Shown one piece after another: positions 1 to 5,084 of a stretch of 5,084 nt of DNA. Position 1 is the stretch's first letter; each line of letters starts with the position of its first letter. A program made the position numbers and the translations under genes. The notes beneath the pieces are model-generated. The model did not search any database. It was not told where the DNA came from and saw only the letters and a program-made list of their open reading frames with translations. Location: contig JACQWN010000721.1 in assembly GCA_016209245.1 (NCBI GenBank), forward strand, positions 1 through 5,084, in the 5' to 3' direction. The stretch is from Bacteroidia bacterium. Lineage in GTDB: Bacteria > Bacteroidota > Bacteroidia > Bacteroidales > BM523.

Positions 1-2115
1 AAATATGTTGTAGCCCAGACAAAAGACACACCTAATTATGACGACAAGTACATGACCTTTTTTCCAAGGATGTTTAGCTCACAGGGAAATCATATTGATG
101 CCTATATTAGTTGGGCCGGCTTGGATGAAAAAAAACTTTATTATGAATCCGTTAAGCATCAAAAACCTAAAAACCCTCCGGGTTTTATTGCAAATCTGAA
201 ATTTTTCTTTAAGTACCAGCTCGGTCACATGTATTTCCGTTACTTTATGTGGAATTTTTCAGGAAGGCAGAACAATATCGAAGGTCACGGCAGCCCGTTG
301 CATGGAAACTGGATAACAGGGATTCCATTCATTGACAAAGCAATGATTGGCTCTCAGGATAGCTTACCTAAAAAATTTAAAAATAATATGGCAAGAAACA
401 AATATTATCTTCTTCCATTGTTATTTGGTATTATCGGCTTAATTTATCAATATCAGCGGGATGTAAAAAATTTCACTGTTGTTTTATTACTGTTCTTTTT
501 CACCGGTATTGCAATTGTAATATATTTGAATCAAACTCCTTACCAGCCAAGAGAGCGTGATTATGCATACTCCGGTTCGTTCTATGCTTTTGCAATCTGG
601 CTCGGGCTTGGTATGTTCGCTTTATACGACGCTGTTAAAAATCTGTCATGGAAAAACTATAGCATAACTGGCGGTATTATTGCCGGTATAGCCATAGTAT
701 TATTGTTATTTGGCAGCATATCAGGCGCTGGAAACATCATCGGTATAGTTATATTTTGCTTTTCAATTGTATTTTTTGTTTTGTTTGGCTTTATGAAGCT
801 CGTCGGGTTTGTACCTGTAAAAATTGTTCATGTTGTTATTGCCTTTTTGCTCGCTTTACCTGTTCCCGTCATGATGGCAATGGAAAACTGGGATGACCAT
901 AACCGTTCCGACCGGTTTATGGCAAGAGATTTTGCACGAAACTACCTTGAATCATGCGCTCCAAATTCAGTATTAATTACTTATGGCGATAATGATACAT
1001 TCCCGTTATGGTATGCTCAGGAAGTGGAAGGAATAAGAACCGATGTCCGCGTACTATGTTTCACTCTTTTCAATACAGATTGGTACGTTGACCAAATGGC
1101 ACGAAAAGCTTATGAATCCGATGCCCTTCCTTTTTCGATGAAGCACGACCAGTATGTTCAGGGAACACGTGACCTTGTATATGTCATGGACCACACTAAT
1201 TTTAAGGGACCGGTTGATTTAAAGGAAGCAATGGAATTTGTTGCAAGCGATCTGCCGGCGGCAAAGCTTCCGAACGCTGAAAATATCAATTTCTTACCTT
1301 CAAAAACCATAAGATGGAAAATAGATTCTGCCAAAGTGCTGGCAACCGGAACAATAAAGCCCGAAGACGCAGGTAAGATAGTTCCATATATTGATTTAAC
1401 TGTCAAAAGCAGCTTTCTTCAAAAGAATGAACTGATGCTGCTCGATTTTCTGGAGCAAAATAATTGGGAAAGACCTGTATATTTTACATCTATTGGCGAT
1501 ATGGAAGTATCGTTTAAAGAATATCTGCAACTGGAAGGATTCGCTTACAGGTTAATTCCTGTTAAAACACCATGCAGCGTTATAGAGCTTGGGAGAATTG
1601 AGACAACACTTCTTTATGATAATCTGATGAATAAGTTTAAATGGGGAAATCTGAATAAACCCGGTATTTATATTGACCAGACTATTTTACATACTATAAA
1701 TATTGTGCGATTACGCAGCAATTTTATAAGGCTTGCAGAAGTGCTGATTAAAGAAGGGAAAAATGATTCGGCAAAAGCCGTGCTCGATAGATGTGAAGAA
1801 ATAATGCCTCAGGAAAATGTTCAATATGATTTCACTAGTTTTGGCTTGGCTGAATGTTACTATAACCTCGATGAAACGGAAAAAGCGAATAATGTTATCA
1901 GTATTTTATATGAAGACTATATTCAGGAGCTTGATTATTACCTGTCATTCGCTCCTGAATTTCAGGATGCTATAGATTATGAGAAAAGAGTCGCCTTACA
2001 GATCGTACGAGATGTTGCAAATCTTGCCAGGCAATATAAACAGACGGATTTATATGATAAATTCAATAAAAAATTTGAAAGCTATTATAAGCAGGTTATA
2101 GATTATAAACAATAA
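1..2115 (+). CDS. DUF2723 / TMEM260-like GT-C membrane protein, 5'-truncated by the window
   Basis: The reading frame is open from base 1, so the ATG at 52 is internal and the true start lies upstream. 704 codons are visible; Bacteroidota members of this family are usually about 1000 residues or more, so the N-terminal catalytic third is missing here. Counting from base 1, hydrophobic segments lie near residues 135-151, 158-176, 190-212, 222-240, 246-271 and 273-294. Family-typical motifs are QPRERDYAYSGSFYAFAIW (about 181-199), ENWDDHNRSDR (from 295) and YGDNDTFPLWYAQEVEG (from 328), which begins the soluble region. Residues about 570-645 look like two TPR-type helical hairpins. Human TMEM260, of the same family, is a protein O-mannosyltransferase, so a membrane glycosyltransferase using a lipid-linked sugar is the likely role; donor and acceptor cannot be read from the sequence. 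The gene ends at TAA, which overlaps the start of a long inverted repeat. Family assignment is firm, function is inferred. Confidence 0.9.
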   Translation, partial: KYVVAQTKDTPNYDDKYMTFFPRMFSSQGNHIDAYISWAGLDEKKLYYESVKHQKPKNPPGFIANLKFFFKYQLGHMYFRYFMWNFSGRQNNIEGHGSPLHGNWITGIPFIDKAMIGSQDSLPKKFKNNMARNKYYLLPLLFGIIGLIYQYQRDVKNFTVVLLLFFFTGIAIVIYLNQTPYQPRERDYAYSGSFYAFAIWLGLGMFALYDAVKNLSWKNYSITGGIIAGIAIVLLLFGSISGAGNIIGIVIFCFSIVFFVLFGFMKLVGFVPVKIVHVVIAFLLALPVPVMMAMENWDDHNRSDRFMARDFARNYLESCAPNSVLITYGDNDTFPLWYAQEVEGIRTDVRVLCFTLFNTDWYVDQMARKAYESDALPFSMKHDQYVQGTRDLVYVMDHTNFKGPVDLKEAMEFVASDLPAAKLPNAENINFLPSKTIRWKIDSAKVLATGTIKPEDAGKIVPYIDLTVKSSFLQKNELMLLDFLEQNNWERPVYFTSIGDMEVSFKEYLQLEGFAYRLIPVKTPCSVIELGRIETTLLYDNLMNKFKWGNLNKPGIYIDQTILHTINIVRLRSNFIRLAEVLIKEGKNDSAKAVLDRCEEIMPQENVQYDFTSFGLAECYYNLDETEKANNVISILYEDYIQELDYYLSFAPEFQDAIDYEKRVALQIVRDVANLARQYKQTDLYDKFNKKFESYYKQVIDYKQ

Positions 2116-2192
2116 TTATACTGCCAACGGGATAAAGTAACAATTTTAATTTATATTTGCAAAATAATATTTATCCCGTTGGTAGTATAATT
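2114..2192 (+). repeat. 23-bp inverted repeat after the DUF2723 gene, possible terminator hairpin
   Basis: The left arm at 2114-2136 and right arm at 2170-2192 are complementary over 23 positions with one difference, G2123 opposite T2183. In the + strand transcript that pair is a G-U wobble, so the RNA stem is fully paired; on the other strand it would be a C-A mismatch. The loop is 33 nt and AT-rich. The left arm starts inside the TAA stop of the preceding gene, and a pyrimidine-rich run follows the right arm (2191-2199, TTCTTTCTT). It may end transcription of the first gene, but the large loop is atypical for an intrinsic terminator, so a mobile palindromic repeat is an alternative. The inner core AACGGGAT/ATCCCGTT recurs in the hairpin at 3053-3079. 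Confidence 0.75.
2152..2159 (+). promoter_or_regulatory. candidate Bacteroidota -7 promoter box for the nuclease gene
   Basis: TATATTTG matches the Bacteroidota sigma-A -7 consensus TAnnTTTG and lies 56 bases before the ATG at 2216. No convincing TTG-type -33 element is found at the proper distance upstream. The box falls in the loop of the inverted repeat. In AT-rich DNA such a match can easily be chance, so this is only a candidate. Confidence 0.22.
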
Positions 2193-2215
2193 CTTTCTTA
2201 AATAAATTTAACAAG

Positions 2216-2971
2216 ATGCCTGGATTACAAAACATACAAGCTCAACTTACTGATGCTTTCACTCCGTTACAATCAAATGTGCTTGCAAAAGTTATCTATG
2301 ATTCTTATAATGAGTTAATAAAAACATCAGATTTTAATGAACTGAAAAATATTGTCAGTGAATTGGCTGTTGCCCAGAGAAGTACAGAAAAGCGTATGGA
2401 CGAACTGGCTGTTGCACAGAGAAATACAGAAAAGCGCATAGACGAACTGGCTGTTGCACAGAGAAATACAGAAAAACGCAAGGACGAACTGGTTGTTGCA
2501 CAGAAAAATACTGAAAAAGAATTAACTTTATTGACTATTAATGTATCAAAATTAAGTGAAAAAGTGCATGATAACAGTGTCGCTATCGGTGGTATCGGCA
2601 GAACAATGGGTTACTGGTTTGAAAATGAAGTTTACAGATTACTTCCCTGTTTTCTTAAAGATAACTATGGAATAGTTGTTACGAAAAGGTTTTTACGAAG
2701 AAAACTGAAAACTGGCGAAGTAAATCTTTTTGGAAAAGGGAAAAAAGGAGGAGAAGAAATAGTAATAATCGGAGAGGTGAAACAGCGACTTGAAGGCATA
2801 AATGATGTTAAAGAAGCGATAGCACAATTGGAAAATGCAGAAAAGGTACTTTCAAAAGAAATAGAAAAAAACAAGACATTTCGAATTATAATTACTCACC
2901 TGGCAGTGTCTTCAGCAATTACGTATGCAAAGAAAAATAATACTTGCATTATTCAGAGCTTTGAGCTGTAA
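2216..2971 (+). CDS. DUF3782-like protein: repetitive coiled coil plus PD-(D/E)XK nuclease-type domain
   Basis: The product has 251 residues. Residues 1-48 are a short helical leader, and residues 49-104 are four 14-residue repeats of the type ELAVAQRNTEKRxD, two heptads each, predicting a coiled coil for oligomerisation. A linker then leads to the C-terminal domain (about 120-251). This has the order expected of the restriction-endonuclease-like fold: an N-terminal helix with E136 and E138 (GYWFENEVYR), a strand with GEVNLFG (E168, N170), then IIGEVK, where E187 and K189 form the E-x-K half of the motif. The usual second acidic residue appears as Asn170, so E168 would have to bind metal, or the site is altered. 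Similar proteins with many EELAxAQxxTE repeats are widespread in bacteria and carry DUF3782 or uncharacterised labels; their substrate is unknown to me. No signal peptide or membrane segment is seen, so it should be cytoplasmic. The ATG at 2216 follows an AT-rich leader without a Shine-Dalgarno site. Fold call is good, activity is inferred. Confidence 0.82.
   Translation: MPGLQNIQAQLTDAFTPLQSNVLAKVIYDSYNELIKTSDFNELKNIVSELAVAQRSTEKRMDELAVAQRNTEKRIDELAVAQRNTEKRKDELVVAQKNTEKELTLLTINVSKLSEKVHDNSVAIGGIGRTMGYWFENEVYRLLPCFLKDNYGIVVTKRFLRRKLKTGEVNLFGKGKKGGEEIVIIGEVKQRLEGINDVKEAIAQLENAEKVLSKEIEKNKTFRIIITHLAVSSAITYAKKNNTCIIQSFEL
2360..2527 (+). repeat. four in-frame 42-bp tandem repeats encoding the coiled coil
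   Basis: Units begin at 2360, 2402, 2444 and 2486. Units 2 and 3 match at 39 of 42 bases and units 1 and 2 at 37 of 42. Unit 4 matches unit 3 at 30 of its first 33 bases and then diverges. Each unit encodes 14 residues, so gain or loss of a unit keeps the reading frame and lengthens or shortens the coiled coil by two heptads. The high nucleotide identity suggests recent duplication by slippage or recombination. Confidence 0.95.
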
Positions 2972-2973
2972 TT

Positions 2974-2991
2974 TCAGGTCTCCCGACCTGA
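2974..2991 (+). terminator. short GC-rich hairpin directly after the nuclease gene
   Basis: TCAGGTC (2974-2980), loop TCCC, and GACCTGA (2985-2991) form a perfect 7-bp stem with a 4-nt loop, beginning two bases after the TAA stop. Position and compactness suit a transcription terminator or an mRNA 3'-end stabiliser. No run of T follows directly (CACAACTTATTTTG), so a strong intrinsic terminator is not demonstrated. It could also be a REP-like palindrome. Confidence 0.45.
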
Positions 2992-3002
2992 CACAACTTA
3001 TT

Positions 3003-3242
3003 TTGTCGCGGTTTTATATAAGAAAAATTCTTGCCCATTTCAATTTATTTCTAACGGGATTTGTTATTTCAATCCCGTTGTCCGTTACTTATATCTGAAC
3101 AATCATAGATCCTATACTGGCGCCACATTCACTCATTCTGACCTGCCTGAACATCCTTCTCGTAATATCTGTAATCATCAAAATTTGTAAAAAAAGCGAT
3201 TGTTTTCCGATTAACAGAAATGATATACCAATTCTCGTATCT
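3003..3242 (+). pseudogene. probable N-terminal part of the O-antigen ligase-like gene, cut by an in-frame TGA
   Basis: In the same frame as the downstream ligase gene, codons 3003-3095 encode a basic stretch (LSRFYIRKIL) and a hydrophobic segment (HFNLFLTGFVISIPLSV). A TGA follows at 3096-3098. The frame then continues without interruption as TIIDPILAPHS and a second hydrophobic segment (LILTCLNILLVISVIIKIC) before reaching the ATG at 3243. A hydrophobic helix followed by a DPxLxP element and another helix is what I expect at the start of Bacteroidota O-antigen ligase family proteins, so the TGA probably sits inside the ancestral gene. A TTG at 3003 is one possible start. An in-frame ATG at 2925 would overlap the nuclease gene by 47 bases and is less likely. 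The other two forward frames look non-coding here. The cause may be a nonsense mutation or a sequencing or assembly error. Confidence 0.55.
3053..3079 (+). repeat. 9-bp inverted repeat sharing its core with the 2114-2192 palindrome
   Basis: AACGGGATT (3053-3061) and AATCCCGTT (3071-3079) pair perfectly around a 9-nt loop. The stem core AACGGGAT/ATCCCGTT is identical to the inner part of the longer inverted repeat before the nuclease gene, and ATCCCGTTG is shared on the right arm. It lies within the hydrophobic N-terminal reading frame of the interrupted ligase gene (codons for LTGFVISIPL), so it may be partly a coding coincidence. No T-tract follows. Confidence 0.6.
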
Positions 3243-5084
3243 ATGCTTGGTTTTATAGTAATTTCCGCAATATCTGGCTTTCTTGCATTCAATTCATCAG
3301 AAGCAATTTTTGAAAATATTAAGACTTTCAACATATTTTTCTACTTTCTGCTTTTACTAATATCGCTCAGGATGGAAAATCTCCAGAAAGATATTATAAT
3401 TAAAGCATTGCTAATCAATACATTTATTTTACTCGTTATCGGGAGTTACCAATTGATAATCCGGCAGGCTGAGGGACGATTTGCAACCGATTATGAAGAA
3501 ATTTCATCAACAGTGGCGAATAAAAACCTGTTTTCTTCAATTCTTTTCTTATCCCTGCCTGTTTCTTTACATTGTATTTTCAAATATAGAAAAATATGGA
3601 AAATCATAGGTTTATTAGTATTAATACTCAGCCTGTATTTCATTGTAATCCTGCTAAGCAGAGCTGTATTTCTTGCCACCGGGATTTTTATTGCAATATT
3701 CGCTTTTATGAATATTGTAAATTACCGCCGGAATAAGCTAAGCTATAACATAAATAAAATACTACTATATACATCAATCATAATTGTATCATTATGTCTT
3801 CTTCTATTCCTGTTTAAAGGAGCTTTATCAATGACGGGATTAAGCACATACTCGGATACAATCGGTTGTAAAATCAACCAGGTCTCGGGATTAATCAAAA
3901 ATATAGGGGAAAAATCCGGTAAAATGGATCCTCCTTCATCCGCATCCGTCAGATTTGTATTGATTAGCAAATCGTACAATATGTTTAAAGAGTATCCTTT
4001 ACTTGGAGTTGGCCCAGGTAATTGGAAAATTTACCTGCCGGCTTATGGTCTCGCCGACCTGAACTATGATGTGCAACAGGGGATGAAGCATTATCAACGT
4101 CCTCATAATGATTTTGTCTGGGTATTATCTGAAACGGGTATTACAGGTTTTCTTTTTTATATTTCCATTTTCATTATTACATTTATATATGCGTTGAAAA
4201 TATTTAATAATAAGCAAACGAATAATGACCTGCAATTTTTTTCTGTTTCATGTATGAGTTGCTTTGCTGGTTATATAGCAATTTCATTTTTCGATTTCCC
4301 CAAAGAACGGATTATCCATAATGTTTTTTTCTTTTCGCAAATTGCTTTACTTGCAAGCTGCATCCCTTCCAATCCCTTCCCCCTGAAGAAAAATGGCACC
4401 ATCTTATTTCTAATAATATGTGCAATTGTCTCCATGTTTTCTATCAATGTATTGATTTTCAGAATAAGAGGGGAGCTTCACTCTCATAAAATGATTGTAT
4501 GCCAGGTTTTGAATAAATGGAATATTCTTATTTCTGAAACTGAAAAAGCTAAAAACAAATATTATGAAATTGATCCTTTCTCCACTCCGCTTGAATGGTA
4601 TAAAGGAGTAGCCCTGTTTTCGATGAATGAGACAAAATCCGCTCTGATAGCGTTTCAAACAGCTAAAAAACTACATCCCTGGCATATTCATGTTTTGAAT
4701 AATATAGGATCCTGTAACGAAGTTTTGGGAAACCACCAGGCCGCAATTGATTATTATAACAAGGCGCTGTATATTTCTCCATTTTTTGAAGAAACGCTCG
4801 TAAACCTGGCAATTGTTTACTATAATCAAAATATGCCTGACCAGGCATACGAGACTATCAGGAAATGCAAGGCCGACTGCACCATACCTAATTTCAAAAA
4901 GATACTGAATTTGATTTTGAAATATAAGTCCGGGATTTTATTGCAAAAGACAGGTTCATCATTAAACGAAAAAATAAATGAAGATAAACTGCAGGAAAAA
5001 CTATTCGAGCTGTACTGCATTTCTCTCAGCAATAACACGGATTTTGAAGATGAGTCGAAGAAATATCTCACAACGCCGGGCAAT
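3243..5084 (+). CDS. O-antigen ligase / Wzy / PglL-like membrane protein with C-terminal TPRs, 3'-truncated by the window
   Basis: The frame stays open to the last base, so the C-terminus lies beyond the window; 614 codons are visible from the ATG at 3243. That ATG is the first usual start codon after the TGA at 3096, but it splits a hydrophobic segment (IPILVS before it, MLGFIVISAISGFLAF from it), so it is probably not the ancestral start. From M1, hydrophobic segments lie near residues 1-16, 29-42, 55-73, 95-113, 121-139, 141-159, 173-191, 299-319, 332-350, 360-374 and 386-406. The large extracytoplasmic loop (192-298) carries the Wzy_C signature: SVRFVL (R237), LLGVGPGNW (254-261) and RPHNDFVWVLSETGITG with H288, N289 and E297. 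Residues about 450-542 form three TPR motifs. The family polymerises O-antigen or transfers undecaprenyl-linked glycan to lipid A-core or protein; which of these applies here cannot be decided. If the TGA is real, two N-terminal helices are lost and function is doubtful. Confidence 0.85.
   Translation, partial: MLGFIVISAISGFLAFNSSEAIFENIKTFNIFFYFLLLLISLRMENLQKDIIIKALLINTFILLVIGSYQLIIRQAEGRFATDYEEISSTVANKNLFSSILFLSLPVSLHCIFKYRKIWKIIGLLVLILSLYFIVILLSRAVFLATGIFIAIFAFMNIVNYRRNKLSYNINKILLYTSIIIVSLCLLLFLFKGALSMTGLSTYSDTIGCKINQVSGLIKNIGEKSGKMDPPSSASVRFVLISKSYNMFKEYPLLGVGPGNWKIYLPAYGLADLNYDVQQGMKHYQRPHNDFVWVLSETGITGFLFYISIFIITFIYALKIFNNKQTNNDLQFFSVSCMSCFAGYIAISFFDFPKERIIHNVFFFSQIALLASCIPSNPFPLKKNGTILFLIICAIVSMFSINVLIFRIRGELHSHKMIVCQVLNKWNILISETEKAKNKYYEIDPFSTPLEWYKGVALFSMNETKSALIAFQTAKKLHPWHIHVLNNIGSCNEVLGNHQAAIDYYNKALYISPFFEETLVNLAIVYYNQNMPDQAYETIRKCKADCTIPNFKKILNLILKYKSGILLQKTGSSLNEKINEDKLQEKLFELYCISLSNNTDFEDESKKYLTTPGN

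Noticed and set aside
1158..1406. An 82-codon minus-strand frame inside the DUF2723 gene.
   Set aside because: It is antisense to well-conserved DUF2723 coding sequence and has no start context or domain of its own.
2360..2527. CRISPR-like array.
   Set aside because: The 42-bp units are contiguous without spacers and stay in frame with a coiled-coil protein.
3096..3098. TGA read as a sense codon (alternative genetic code or selenocysteine).
   Set aside because: All visible Trp codons in the three genes are TGG, no other in-frame TGA occurs in the long frames, and the family is not known to me to contain selenocysteine there.
2925..3098. A 57-codon frame starting at ATG 2925 as a separate small gene.
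   Set aside because: It overlaps the end of the nuclease gene by 47 bases and its hydrophobic 3' part is better explained as the N-terminus of the interrupted ligase gene.
4361..4382. Short direct repeat ATCCCTTCC twice in tandem.
   Set aside because: It is only two copies of about 10 bases inside coding sequence (PSNPFP), with no sign of function.
3089..4848. Several open frames of 60-85 codons on the minus strand across the ligase gene.
   Set aside because: They lie opposite a continuous + strand frame with clear membrane, Wzy_C and TPR features and show no recognisable domain themselves.

Overview
The window is AT-rich and reads as chromosomal DNA of a member of the Bacteroidota. The main reason is the first gene, whose C-terminal part has the typical Bacteroidota form of a DUF2723 (TMEM260-like, GT-C fold) membrane protein. 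The AT-rich leader without a clear Shine-Dalgarno site before the second gene fits. The assignment is an inference from protein families and gene style, not from a marker gene.

Layout: three genes lie on the + strand. (1) Positions 1-2115 hold the last 704 codons of a large DUF2723 membrane protein whose beginning lies before the window. (2) Positions 2216-2971 hold a 251-residue protein with a tandemly repeated coiled coil followed by a PD-(D/E)XK-type nuclease domain. (3) From about 3003 to beyond the end runs an O-antigen ligase / Wzy / PglL-like polytopic membrane protein with C-terminal TPRs. Its natural N-terminal region appears to be interrupted by an in-frame TGA at 3096-3098. The first ATG after that stop is at 3243, inside a membrane segment.

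The two spacers around gene 2 contain hairpins. A 23-bp inverted repeat lies at 2114-2192, a compact 7-bp hairpin at 2974-2991 directly after the gene 2 stop, and a 9-bp hairpin at 3053-3079. The first and third share the same stem core (AACGGGAT/ATCCCGTT), so the nuclease gene is bracketed by related palindromes.

Genes 1 and 3 both belong to families that handle lipid-linked sugars or glycan transfer at the cytoplasmic membrane, and both end in TPR-like helices, so a shared role in surface or protein glycosylation is possible but unproven. Gene 2 has no evident link to that role and looks like an inserted or independent cassette. No tRNA, rRNA, CRISPR array, transposase or integrase was recognised.
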